Shown: in pieces, positions 43,916 through 55,431 of the stretch
Position numbering within the stretch: position 1 is the stretch's first letter
Layout: each line of letters starts with the position of its first letter
Assembly: GCA_030998225.1 (NCBI GenBank)
Contig: JAPYXD010000555.1
Coordinates: 5,022,001-5,086,000 of the forward strand
Direction: 5' to 3'
Origin: Diplolepis rosae
Lineage: Eukaryota > Arthropoda > Insecta > Hymenoptera > Diplolepididae
DNA length: 64,000 nucleotides
The notes under the pieces: model-generated
The model's input: only the letters and a program-made list of their open reading frames with translations
What the model was told of the DNA's origin: nothing
Database searches by the model: none
Position numbers and translations under genes: made by a program

Positions 43916-44282
43916 TTTGGTTCTGTAACAAATAAAGAGGATTATAAATTTTGATGTAAACCCTTTGATGCGGACATGGAAATTTGAATATAACTTCTGG
44001 TGAAGTCTAGTTTTTAAAAAATCGTTAGGAAAATTCATGATCATAATCTCTAATATCTATTAATTAAACATGTAATTCGAGTGTCAGCGGATTAAATTAT
44101 ACACTGAGAGACTTTTTTTTAGAGTAAATCATAGAAAAGAATTATAATTTAGTATAATATCTTTGAAAAATAAGGCAAACAGGGCTTACGTATCAAAAAT
44201 TAATATTGTTTATATAGTATAGTTTATAATATAGGTTTCCAAGCGGCAAAGTTAATATTTTCGTTTGAATCAATGGATTATA

Positions 44283-45914
44283 ATCGATGGTCTCGAGCAA
44301 CTTTGACTTAACTCGCAAACAAGTGAACAAACGTCGTAACTGAAAATCTCCGTTCCATTTTGACTCAACTGAAAATGTAAGTTCTATTTTGACTTAAGTG
44401 AAATCGGTTGTGACATTTTGTTGTAACTCTTAATTGACAGTTCTAGAGAACAAGCTGTATCAAGTATGCGAGTCATTTTAAAAATATTACTTTTTAAAAT
44501 TTTCCTTATTTTAATATAATATAAAAGCAATACATCACAAATTGTGAAAAAAAAATGACTTTAATACACAGAAGTGAAAAGTTCAAAATTAAATATTTAA
44601 AATCGATTGCCAATCCGTCTTTTACATTTAAAACAAAAATTCGTGAAAATTGAATTTTTTTCATTACTTACCCAAAATTATTTTATATTTTTTCTTGTTG
44701 TAATCATTACTCAAGATAAATAGATTATCATGTCAAACTAGAATATTGATGTGTATTTGAGTGCAGAAAAAAAATCAAAAACAAATATCAAAAAGCTACT
44801 TTGTGATGCAACATTACAATGAAACATTTTTGAAACTTATAATAGATGTAAATTTTAGTACAGATTTTAAACTTTGTTCAAAAAGGAATTGTAAGGATAT
44901 TTTAGATAAATTTTCGTTGAAAGTACGAATTTATACGTACCTTTGGAAATATTTTGATTAAAGTCCCCAGGCGAAATTATCGGATTGAAATTCATTCCGA
45001 GTCAATCAGAACTATTCCGATTCATTTCGATATCTGTATCCGAGCCAATGCGAATCATTCCGAACCAATCCGAAAAACGTTTTTTAACTCGTTTGATAAC
45101 AAACGGTCAAAAATCAAACCGACTTAATCCGATTAGTTCAGAGATATCAATCCGAATGAACCCGAACTAATTCGAAATCAAGTTTTCAATGCAGATCAAT
45201 CCAAGCTCGGATCAATCCAAAGCGAATTTCCAATCCAAATCAATCGGAATGAATCCAAGGTCGGAATGATTCGGATTGATTCTGATTGATCTGTATTGAA
45301 AACTTGATTACGAATTAGTTCGGGTTCATTCGGATTGATGTCTCGAAAGTAATCAAATTAAGTCGGATTGATTTTTAACCGTTTTTCAGATTGGTTCGGA
45401 ATGATTCGCATTGGCTCGGATACAGATATCCGAATGAATCAGAATAGTTCTGATTGACTCGAAATGAATACTTTTGCCAGGGTCACTTTCTTCAATTACC
45501 TCCATTCCGAAGCTTGAAAAAAATATCTGTCAAAATCCACTGATTGTCTTTTTTTTCGTACACAAGACAAAAAACATTCTACGTTGATCGAGTTGAGATA
45601 AAGTAGAATGGAACAAATATAATAATTTATAGTTACAATAAAAGGGAAACTGCCCTTTTCTGAATGGAAAATCGAAATTTACTTCTTTAAACTCTCATGT
45701 AGGATAGATCTTTGCCTTATTATCATTTTTATCACAAATTTCAAAAAACCACGAAAAAACAGTTACAACAAAATATCACGAGTCATTTCAGTTAAGTCAA
45801 AATGGAATTGACATTTTCATTTGAGTCAAAACGGAATAGAGATTTTCAATTAGGACAGTTTGTTCACTTGATTGCGAGTTAAGTCGAAGTCGCTCAGGAC
45901 TCAGGACCATCGAT
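44283..45914. repeat. Foldback (1.63 kb) holding another palindrome
   Basis: The outer arms share atcgatggt, cttaactcgcaa(a/t)caagtg, ttgaaaatctc(c/t)(g/a)ttcc and gtgacattttgttgtaac-type blocks in inverse orientation. A second palindrome (44965-45482) fills the middle. Confidence 0.7.
44965..45482. repeat. Inner palindrome (about 520 bp)
   Basis: The arms are inverted copies rich in (tt)cggattgatt/aatcaatccgaa units, such as gaaccaatccga, ggttcggaatgattcgcatt and tccgagccaatgcgaatcat. Ends resemble cccTggcaaaagtattcatt. Confidence 0.75.
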
Positions 45915-46916
45915 ATGTTCTACTAACCAGTGTGTCCAGATTTAAAACGCGAACGTTACGCACACAACGCCAACAGCAGTACTTACGTAAGAATGGTTGC
46001 GCGCGCAGCGTAGTGTGTCTGCTGTTCGCAGCGGTTCTCTGAGTTTTCTCTGGTTGAACGCTCCTTGTCAAGGAGAGAAAACCAGAGAAAACTCAGAGAA
46101 CCGCTGCGAACAGCAGACACACTACGCTGCGCGCGCAACCATTCTTACGTAAGTACTGCTGTTGGCGTTGTGTGCGTAACGTTCGCGATGAAATGAATAC
46201 TTTTGCCAGGGTCACTTTCTTCAATTACCTCCATTCCGAAGCTTGAAAAATATATCTGTCAAAATCCACTGATTGTCTTTTTTTTCGTACACAAGACAAA
46301 AAACATTCTACGTCGATCGAGTTGAGATAAAGTAGAATGGAACAAATATAATAATTTATAGTTACAATAAAAGGGAAACTGCCCTTTTCTGAATGGAAAA
46401 TCGAAATTTACTTCTTTACACTCTCATGTAGGATAGATCTTTGCCTTATTATCATTTTTATCACAAATTTCAAAAAACCACGAAAAAACAGTTACAACAA
46501 AATATCACGAGTCATTTCAGTTAAGTCAAAATGGAATTGACATTTTCATTTGAGTCAAAACGGAATAGAGATTTTCAATTAGGACAGTTTGTTCACTTGA
46601 TTGCGAGTTAAGTCGAAGTCGCTCAGGACTCAGGACCATCGATATGTTCTACTAACCAGTGTGTCCAGATTTAAAACGCGAACGTTACGCACACAACGCC
46701 AACAGCAGTACTTACGTAAGAATGGTTGCCCGCGCAGCGTAGTGTTTCTGCTGTTCGCAGCGGTTCTCTGAGTTTTCTCTGGTTGAACGCTCCTTGTCAA
46801 GGAGAGAAAACCAGAGAAAACTCAGAGAACCGCTGCGAACAGCAGACACACTACGCTGCGCGCGCAACCATTCTTACGTACGTACTGCTGTTGGCGTTGT
46901 GTGCGTAACGTTCGCG
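45461..46916. repeat. Recent tandem duplication, 729-bp unit
   Basis: Unit 1 starts gaaatgaatacttttgccag at 45461 and unit 2 starts with the same string at 46190. By eye they differ at about six to eight positions (for example ctacgttgat/ctacgtcgat and ggttgcgcgc/ggttgcccgc). The right breakpoint of unit 1 lies inside the end of the hAT MITE that each unit carries. Confidence 0.85.
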
Positions 46917-46936
46917 TTTTAAATCTGGACACACTG
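46657..46936. mobile_element. hAT-type palindromic MITE (280 bp)
   Basis: The ends CAGTGTGTCCAGATTT and its inverse are flanked by the perfect 8-bp direct repeat ctactaac (46649-46656 and 46937-46944). Almost the whole element folds on itself. A copy truncated at its right end occupies about 45928-46187 in the other duplication unit. Confidence 0.88.
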
Positions 46937-46944
46937 CTACTAAC

Positions 46945-47880
46945 TATTATAAAACCTACGAGATTTTGAAAACCACTATAATTAAGTTTTCTAACGCGTG
47001 GAAAACAAATAAAAGAAAGAGGAGATTCGGTGCTGAGAAGAGGGGAGAGTTTCAGTAGAAATATAGAAACAAATATCATTCTAATACAGTCAGGATTCGT
47101 TTATCAGGACCCTTATCCCCCTTTCCCCACTATTGAAAATCCACGCAATGCGTCAATCAATTGCGATGACAAAGCGGTGACCGTGGTTAAGGGAGTTACT
47201 CAGGATGAAGAATTAACGAACAGAAAAATCTTAAACTTTGCAAAGCGTTAGAATATAATTTAAAAATTATCCGTCAGAAATTTCAAGGTCTGAGGTGGCT
47301 TTTTTAGTGAGATATTCATATTTCTATTTTGCGCCTCTCTAGTTGATTCAACATGAGCTCTTATGAGAAATTGTGGAGGTTATCGTGTATTATCATTGAT
47401 ATCTTTTCAACTGATGGACAGATCGTAACGGGATTTGAACAGTAGAAAAATAAGATGTTCAGGAATAGTTATTAACTTTAATAACATTCAAAGGTGGGTT
47501 CTAAAAGTAATAACAAATACGATGAAGATTGGAAATTGCTGTGATTTTGGTCTTTGGTCAGGTATGTGGATAGGTCGCATTCGTAGGTTATGTGCGCGAA
47601 ATTTGAAATGTATGCGTTATATCTATTCAGCAGCTCGTACCAACTGGTGATTAAAATTTGTTATGGAAATCATGTTTTTAATAAATGCAATATAACATAT
47701 TAATTATTCGTATGATAAATAAACGAATTAAGTACATACAAACAACTTTATTTTCATACATATCATAATACGTAGTACGTAAAATCATTCTCAATGACAT
47801 ACTAAATTTGTCCTATTTTCACAGTCTTGAATCGGGATAATAATTTTTCAATACATATCTATTATCATCACAATCTAATG
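46945..47880. other. No gene firmly recognised
   Basis: Plus-strand frames at 47030-47251 and 47435-47650 have no known motif. On the minus strand 47650-47480 reads WYELLNRYNAYISNFAHITY ECDLSTYLTKDQ, which looks somewhat protein-like and could be an exon, but splice sites are poor. Confidence 0.3.
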
Positions 47881-47883
47881 CAG

Positions 47884-47930
47884 TCGAAAGAATCTTTTTT
47901 CGACAGACAGATTTTTAAATTCTTTAATAT
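47884..47930. repeat. Partial copy of the T-arm hairpin repeat
   Basis: gtcgaaagaatcttttttcg and acagacagatttttaaattc match the right arm of the 40341-40445 repeat. Confidence 0.5.
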
Positions 47931-47987
47931 TTTTTAGAATATTTGATACATATTCGATAAATATATACCAACTAAACTAAAGTAAAT

Positions 47988-48187
47988 TAGTATTTTGTTT
48001 CCAGATAATCACAGGTTTTATTTTTAACCTTCCTATTATTTGTCACACGAATTTTCCCGTTTTTATCAGCACCAAACAAACGAGATAATCCATCAAAACC
48101 ATGTTCTTTGTATGCATCGATAACCATATCTACCGTAATTGCAGAGGCAATCATTTTTTTCCTCATTTGGACGGATGTGCAACTTTT
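47988..48187 (-). CDS. Unrecognised terminal-exon-like frame
   Basis: Frame ELKSCTSVQMRKKMIASAIT VDMVIDAYKEHGFDGLSRLF GADKNGKIRVTNNRK VKNKTCDYLETKY and stop. The composition is protein-like and unlike the surrounding AT noise. An in-frame TGA lies about 6 codons upstream, so an acceptor would be needed. Family unknown. Confidence 0.35.
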
Positions 48188-48336
48188 TAATTCATTTGTA
48201 TAATTTCATGTCTGAGAAATATTTCTTAGGTACTGACATGACCATATGTGCGACTGTACACCTGTGCGCAGACGAAACAAACAAGATGCGACGTTGCCAG
48301 ATCAAGTACTACTGTGGTCAACCTGCGTGTTTAACC

Positions 48337-48578
48337 CATAGAGATATTATAGATAGAGGAGACATGCCAGCCTGAATCCTGTCAGCTCGGGCGAGAGAAA
48401 GAGTGAATTTCGGGTTAGGCTGTCTCTCGCTAACGCCGAGGCTAGTGCGCTACGCGTAGACAAAGACAGAAAAAACCACTTATCGCCTCTCTCTTTCGCT
48501 CTCACCGAGTTTGCAGACTGACGTTGCCACTTACAGAGTGGCCTATGGCATGTCTCCTCTATCTATAATATCTCTATG
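48337..48578. mobile_element. hAT-type MITE (242 bp)
   Basis: catagagatattatagatag and its inverse continue over more than 30 bp (gaggagacatg). Perfect 8-bp direct repeat gtttaacc at 48329-48336 and 48579-48586. The interior is GC-richer than its surroundings. Confidence 0.88.
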
Positions 48579-48819
48579 GTTTAACCCTGTTTTGACTAGG
48601 CGGGTAGGTGAGTAACTCCCTTAACTCGACGGACCAATGAAACACTTCCCCTTAAACGAGCTCCATTAGGTGAGAGCCCTTAACGCGTCTCGATAAACGA
48701 GTTCCGACTATATTACCTTATTTATGTTTAGATATTTGAGTTACACGATGATATATTATTTGTAATCACACGCTTGAATTGAAAATTTCATAATTGTTTT
48801 TGGATTCGAACCCTCCAAC

Positions 48820-49136
48820 TAGGGTTGTAAGCGATGTAACGTTTCATTGAAACATTTAAAGTTTCATTTGAAATATTTCAATATTTCATGGTCAAAGTTT
48901 CATTGTTTCATGAAACATGTGGAGAAAAAAGGGAAACGTCTATCTACGCAGGCGTACAGAAGTCAGATCAGATTAGACACTTAGATCATAAAATGTCCTT
49001 GAAATATTTAAAATAAACTAAATATAGTTTGAACTTTCCCGCTTTTCTGTTTGAAACTTTGAAATATTTCATGAGACCCCCAATGTTTCATGAAACTTTA
49101 CATTAGATCAAATTTTCATGAAATTTTACAACCCTA
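48820..49136. mobile_element. hAT-type MITE (317 bp) with TTTCATGAAAC repeats
   Basis: The ends tagggttgtaa and the inverse, with 8-bp flanks cctccaac/cctctaac (one mismatch). The motif gtttcatt/ttcatgaaac recurs many times inside, as expected of subterminal transposase-binding repeats. Confidence 0.8.
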
Positions 49137-49925
49137 CCTCTAACCCAACTATATCTACATAACCAAACATATTCCTAACGCCTAAAACCTCTCGGCTATT
49201 CTCGCTTGCCCTATTCTGGAAGAAATCTGTCAATTTTATGAATGTTGAATCAAAATATCTGATATTCAAAATATTAATTTATCTTCTACATGTTTTAAAG
49301 AATGTTATGACTATATTGAATTTCGATATCATAATATGAATAAGTGTAATAAAACCTCGGCTTCCCCTATTTTAAAACAATATTATACTAAATTTTCATT
49401 CATTTTTATCATTTACCCTAACGAAAAGTCTCTCAGTGTAGTTTGAAAATTGTTCTCCTAGGGGGGCAGTTTCATGAATAAAAGAGTACAGGAAAAAATC
49501 ACAAAAGTGAACATTGATATAAATGATATTTATTGAGATTTTATCCTACGGCGAATTTGTTTGAAAATTTCTAAGCAATTTGGAAAGAAAATCTTATCAC
49601 TTCAGGCATACTATTTTGTCTACCAATAAATCTGAATAAGAAAATCACGAATACAAGTTTTACTGATTCAGCTAAACTACATCGCGAACACGTTTTATAA
49701 CTGTTTCATAACAGTGAGCCAACAATGTGCTATCACAGTTATTGCATAAGAGTGCTGTAACTTATCTATAACCTTCACCGAGAAAAATGGAGATCTGGAG
49801 AACAGGCTTAATTACCTCTGAAAATTTAGTAAAAAAAATTCCTACTTCCTTCTCTCCATCTGATTCCGGGACAAACAAATTCGAGTGTCACGTTGATTAG
49901 GGAAGATCACTGAAGCTTTTTTACA
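49137..49925. other. No gene recognised
   Basis: AT-rich sequence apart from the CACTGAGAGAC-type inverted end at about 49425-49438. Confidence 0.4.
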
Positions 49926-49929
49926 TTCT

Positions 49930-51310
49930 CATCATGGATGAGAAGGTATTGGTTGTATGTGAAAAATGACTTTCGAAATTTTTATCAAATCTTTACGTTT
50001 TGTGACCCCCTGAGTCAGAAAAAACGGTTTTTACGAAAGTGTCTGTCTGTCTGTCTGTAGTAGGTCGTATACTCGATAACTCTCGATAGAATTATCAGAT
50101 TGACTTGAGCTTTGGCACACTTTATCGGAGCCGAAAAAGTAAGGACAAGTTCGTTAACCAGCCACATCCAATCAAAATTGAGGGATTGAGCACTACTTTT
50201 GTGTTTTTGAAAATAACTTTTTGAAAAAATAAAAAATTTCAATACTGGTTTTTGATAGTGCTCATAAATCTCTAAAAATTATCCTGATAACATTTTTTGA
50301 TTAAATCAAAATTAGAAATGTTACAGCATATATTCAAATTCTAAAAAAGTCAATATCAAAATTCCATTTTCCAGTTAAATTATACGAGATACGAAAAAAC
50401 GTTATGATACAATATTATCAAATAAATAAAGACCTACAAATTTGAACTGTAACATTTTTTCATAAGATGCATATTTTTCTTTGTAATTTAAAAAAAAAAA
50501 TATTGAAAATCCAAAATTCAATTTTTTAACAATAATATTTGAAATACGAAAAAAACGTAAGAATACAAAGTTGTTCGTTTCAAAAAGATCTGGAAATTTT
50601 GTTTCACACAGCTTCTGAAAAAACATATTTTTCGTTTCAATTCCAAAAAATACGATTAAAATTCAAAAATTCCATTCTTTAGACAAAATATATGAGATAC
50701 ATAAAAAACGTTTAGATGAAAAATTATTTGCCTAAATGATGTCTACACATTCTTATTGAGAAATTTCTCGACAGGATGTATATTTTATGTTTTGATTTTT
50801 AATATTGAAAAAATTCGATTTTTTTCACCAAAATATGTGAGATACGAAATAAGCTTTGTTCTGCAAAATCGTTTCCTTAAATAAAGTCTGCGATTGTTTT
50901 TCCTTTTTTAGATATTTGGAAGAAAATAAATTATTTTAATCATGTAATTTATTAAAAAGTCCCTGAAATGAATACAGAAAATCGAGCGCGAAGCGCGAGT
51001 GTCATGATGAGAATGTGCTCCTAAAGGCCGATAAAGCCTTAAGTAAATAGAATTTCCTGTTTTACTTAAACTGAAAAACAAATTTAGTGAATATGAGAAC
51101 ATGAGTAATTTACATCATCTTTAATATTATAAAATTGGTTTGAACTTCAGTATTAAATTATAAGAAATAAACTTAAATGTATGCGAAGAGTACAAGACCG
51201 AGTGCGAAGCGCGACGATCAAATCGCGCGCCCTAGGCGCGCTCAAACTTGCGAGCTGCGCGCGAAGCGCGCGATGAGAATGTGCCCGCAAAGCGGGCAAA
51301 TTTTTTTTAC
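49930..51310. repeat. Dispersed 1.3-kb repeat with GC-rich tail, copy 1
   Basis: Starts cattctcatcatggatgaga, has a gtctgtctgtctgtctgt run at 50040-50057, successive blocks ending (g/t)agatacgaaaaaacgt, and ends with gcgaagcgcg-type palindromes and gcccgcaaagcgggc followed by a T run. An inverted copy is at 61440-62600 and a fragment at 57470-57660. The short frame in the tail (MYAKSTRPSAKRDDQIARPR) is repetitive and probably not a gene. Confidence 0.75.
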
Positions 51311-51990
51311 TAAATTTCTAGAGGTAATTAAACTTGTTTTTCTGATCTCTATTTTTCTTTGTATAGAGCACACAGCATGATATCATACGGTTATTTATGT
51401 TAGGGATAAGAAACTGAATGTTGCGGACCTAATAAATTCTTTTGTGAGTTTTTGGAATCTTATCTATATTGTACCGTGACTAGAACAATTTTCACGCAAA
51501 ACTTGTATATTATTTTCTCAAAGATATCCACTAAGTACACACGGAAATTCAAATTTACTCGATTCAAGAATATAGTTAGTTGATTCAATTGAACCAACAA
51601 TTTAACTTGTGGGGTAAAACTTACACACGAATAAATAAAGAACTATTTATTGGAACAATAAAAAATCGTTTGCTGGATGTTTTATTACGCACTTTTACTT
51701 GAAACTAGTAGTTTTCCACTATTATGCAATCAAATTCTACTTATTTAATTAGTAGACTGTTAAAAATTGCTGTTAGAATTTCACAATAAATGTACTGAAA
51801 GTTTATTTCTGAAAAATAATATGAATTTACAAGAGATGTGTTTAACACCGAATTATGAGGAAAATTTTCGTTTCTTGATGATGATGCATGATGTTTAGCC
51901 GTGCGCAAACCAAAAATTAGACACTAAAAATAAGTAAACAATAATCCGAAAATCGTATTCTGGAGGCTAAAATTTCCATATCGATACCCA

Positions 51991-53025
51991 CACGGAAAAA
52001 AATTTAACAAGGCGACCGAGCGAATGAAGAATGATCCCAATTTCAAAGAATTAATGTGTTCAAATCATATAAAACTTTAGTCAAATTGTATAAACTGTTT
52101 AGGTGAAAAAGCACATTTCACACAGTTGCTGAATAACAGAAATTATTATTTTCTACAAATTGCATATGTTTCCAATATGGTAGAATTAAGTAAAAAGTAT
52201 AAATGAAATAGAAATATATATTCCCATAGCAGCAACTTGTTTATCAGCTATTGTCAATTTCAATATCTCTATGCTAGCTATATTGTAAATCCCTGCAAGT
52301 TTATGTGGTGATGTATTTAAAATGACAACTAAAGCTTAAGTGCAATGTTTAAAGTTTAAATTACTGTAATTTTAAAGTATTAAAGGTAAGCAAACTGTTA
52401 AACGATGGCTGATTTTTATGTACGTAACATTCTCCAACAGTGGAAGTTGGATAAGTACATTCCCGTATTTGAAGGTTAGTTTTGCATATTTTTCCATTTT
52501 CATGTCTTTTTTACTTACTGCAATCAAAATATGTATGTTTACAAACTGCTTGCAATTTCTTATTGTAACGAACACAAAAAGTTCTTCTAAATTTTGCTAC
52601 TATTTGCGAATAAAAAAAAAGGTTTTTTCGTTTTGAGAAAATGAAAATCCTTAATACTGATTATAAAGATTTCAAGCACGGAAAAATTATGTCATATTTT
52701 TATTTGCTTATACTCCATAAATATATATCGTGTCACATAACCTACAAATGACTCAAAATTATTTTGTTATTGTCATGTTCTTAAGGTTATAACTGCGGTA
52801 GCTATACTTTTCAATTAGCCTTCTTTTATAATTGTAAAATCTCAATTCTAGCTATAAACAGTGCCTTTCTCGACTATAGAAAATCGCTGGAATAGCTAAA
52901 GTGGTTACGGATATTCACTTTGGCTGAATCCGAGATATGCCTTCATTCGCTCGTTCGTTACCAGCTAAACGTTTAACTGTCGCAAAGAATAACTTTGCTG
53001 TCACAACTATACTTTTTTTTCCGTG
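51991..53025. mobile_element. Inverted-repeat element with a SAM-like exon, CACGGAAAAAA ends
   Basis: The left end cacggaaaaaaatttaac and the right end its inverse (actttttttttccgtg). Inverted blocks g(a)acgagcgaatgaag lie about 25-80 bp inside. One short SAM-like first exon is present. No clear target duplication. Confidence 0.55.
52405..52474 (+). CDS. SAM-like first exon inside a transposon (second case)
   Basis: ATG at 52405, then MADFYVRNILQQWKLDKYIP VFE plus the first base of a Gly codon and donor GTTAGT. The LLxxWxLxxYIxxFE pattern fits SAM helices 1-2. Length (70 bp), motif position and phase-1 break equal the exon at 4478-4547. No downstream exon was found. Confidence 0.5.
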
Positions 53026-53315
53026 CACGTTCTAATATGTCGTATCCCACAAAATTTGATAAATTGACTTTTTTTGAAAAATGTATAAATAATAATGTTT
53101 TACAGCTTATATTAAAATCTTGTGAGTCAAATTGTTTATTTAATATTTTTAAATAAATATTCTAATATGTCGTATCCCACATGCCGATTTTCACGAATTC
53201 TAATAAGTCGTATCCCAGATCCCACATCCATTGGTTAAGTCAGCGACAGCGATGTGACAGTCAATTTTTATTTTGTGATTAGTCTTAAGTTTATTTTGAC
53301 AAATTATTTAATAAA

Positions 53316-53856
53316 ATGAGTAAGAAGGTAATTACAAATAATATTTTTACAACTCCAATTAAAACTAGAGCATCCGCTGAAACCTCTGTTTGTAGATCGA
53401 TTAAAAAGAACTAAAAGTAAATGGCAACAACTACAGGCATTAAAAAAAGTGTTGCTGAGAGATACACACTGCTTCTATGATAATATAAAATATATTGATG
53501 ATATTGACTCTGCTTCTGACCAATCCCCATTAATAAAAAATTTGGAAGCCGAGAGTAAAAATATAGTTAAGGTAACTGAAAAGACTAAGAGTAAGAAACG
53601 AAAAGCTAATCAAGTTAATCTTGGTGTTATAAGCAAAGTACTACGCACTAATAATAGATTTTAAAAACCTGAAGATAATGATATTAATTATAAAAAAAAT
53701 TGTGATAATACCAGACGAAAGAGGACAAGAAATTTTCAACAATTTCAGCAAAAAAATGTACCTGAAGTAAAAAAAAAAAAAATAAGAGTACTTAAAATGA
53801 AAAAAAAAAATGTTTTAAGCAATATTAAAGATAGTAAAAATAAAATGTATCAATAA
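53316..53856 (+). pseudogene. Decayed lysine-rich frame
   Basis: MSKKVITNNIFTTPIKTRAS ... CRSIKKN stops; a one-base shift continues as RLKRTKSKWQQLQALKKVLL ... DDIDSASDQSPLIKNLEAES ... SKVLRTNNRF, a stop, then more Lys/Asn-rich frame to 53856. Three copies of a TCTAATA-GTCGTATCCCA string (53031, 53161, 53197) precede it. Very basic, perhaps nucleic-acid binding; I do not recognise it. Confidence 0.35.
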
Positions 53857-54089
53857 TGTTATATTATAATAATTATGAATTGAACAATACAAAATAAGAG
53901 AGAAAAATGTTACGTATGGGATGAAACAATATTTAATTATCTTTCTAAAATACATTTTAATTTTTTCTTCTTGCGTAACCCACATAAATATCATAAAATT
54001 TATTTAAATAATTTTTTTTGCTTTAATTATTATTATTTATGCATTTTTATGAACGTATAAAACAAAAATTTGTTTACATTTATTTATTT

Positions 54090-54810
54090 GTGATAGCAAG
54101 ACGTTTTTATTGTTTCCTGAAAAATTTTCCAAATTTTCGTTTTATAATCTCAAACCGATAAAAAATATGCAGAATAGTGATTTTTGACAAAAAGAACATT
54201 TTTTAAAATAAAAAAAAAACTTTTAAGTTTGACAAGAACAAACTATTTATGCATTAACACGTTAAATTATCTTGGAAACTAAAAAACAGACATATATGTG
54301 GTCTTTAGTTTTTGATTGCAGTCACATAGTGCTATACAATAAATAGAAATAAATCAAAAATTGAGACAGCGGAGCGAAACCAAAATTAGCAGTTTGACTA
54401 AAGCAACTTTGCTAATTTTGGTTTCACTCTGTGAAGTCAATTTTCAATTTACTTTTTTTAATGTAACTCTATGTGACTTCAATCAAAAATAGAAGTCTAT
54501 ATATATTTCTCTGTTTTAGTTTGCGAGATAATTTAACATGTCAGACCATAAATACTTTGTTTTGGTCAAACTTTGCTAATTTTGGTTTCGCTCTGCAATC
54601 TCAGTTTTTAATATATATTTTTTTATTGTAACACTATGTGACTACAATCAAAAATCAAAGTCTATATGTATGGCTGTTTTTTAGTTTGCGAGATAATTTG
54701 ATGTGTCAGTCCATGAATAGTTTGTTTTTGTCAAACTTAACAATTTTTTTTACTATAAAAAATGTTTTTTTTTGTCTGAAATCACTATTCTGCACATTTT
54801 TGATCGTTTT
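54090..54810. repeat. Foldback with a tandem duplication in its right arm
   Basis: Outer arms pair (gcagaatagtgatttttgac against tctgaaatcactattctgca). The block gctaattttggtttc(a/g)ctctg ... tatgtgact(t/a)caatcaaaaat is repeated about 167 bp apart (54410 and 54577). Confidence 0.65.
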
Positions 54811-54849
54811 GGAAATCTTACGATGAAAAAAAAATCCGTCACATGAGAC

Positions 54850-55185
54850 GTCATAAACTTCAGCCCAATGATTTTGATGTCCTAAAAACGAATTCATTGT
54901 CTACATTTTTCCTATACGTCAGAATTTCGAGATATTCTAACCTAGATGTAAAAAAGTGGCATTTCCCGCCACATTCATTTTCATTTTGGATTATCCCTAA
55001 CCGATTTTTACTCTCCGGAATATAGGACATTATCCATTTTCAGTTTTAAGAAATACTTGGTTTTGTACAGAACTTATAGGATCTTGAGGTTCAAATTAGT
55101 GTATCTCAAAATTCTGATGCATAGGGATAATTTAGAAAAAACGAGTTCGTTTTTGGGACATCAAAATTCTTCGAGGTCACCTAAT
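54850..55185. repeat. Palindromic MITE
   Basis: gattttgatgtcctaaaaac at 54871 and its inverse near 55145-55170, with pairing blocks gagatattct/aattctgat inside. Non-coding. Confidence 0.55.
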
Positions 55186-55423
55186 AGTTCCGCCATTGGT
55201 TACAAATGTTGTCAGGATTGTTACAATGAACATATTGTCACGTCCCGCGACGTATTTGAATGTATATAATACACACAGGCTGGATTGAGTTAAGAAATCT
55301 ATGAGAAAATCGATAAAGGGGAATAGGGAGTAGGGGAAGTAGGGAGCAGTATAGGGCCCCTTCTCCTCTAAGAAGATATGACTAAGTCACGATTTTCGCT
55401 GACCGTCAATTTGTATGAAAAAA

Positions 55424-55431
55424 TATAAAAG
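55424..55431 (+). promoter_or_regulatory. LTR TATA box
   Basis: tataaaag followed about 25 bp later by agcagtcagtaaattc, the likely R start of the LTR. Confidence 0.55.

Larger units (their letters stand above)
44102..49438. mobile_element. Possible 5.3-kb element with CACTGAGAGAC ends
   Basis: cactgagagactttt at 44102 and its inverse ending at 49438, each flanked by TA. The interior is filled with other foldbacks and MITEs and has no transposase I recognise, so the pair could also be two unrelated ends. Confidence 0.3.

Noticed and set aside
44761..45170. Short plus-strand frames as genes
   Set aside because: They lie within the arms of nested palindromes and have no splice or family support.
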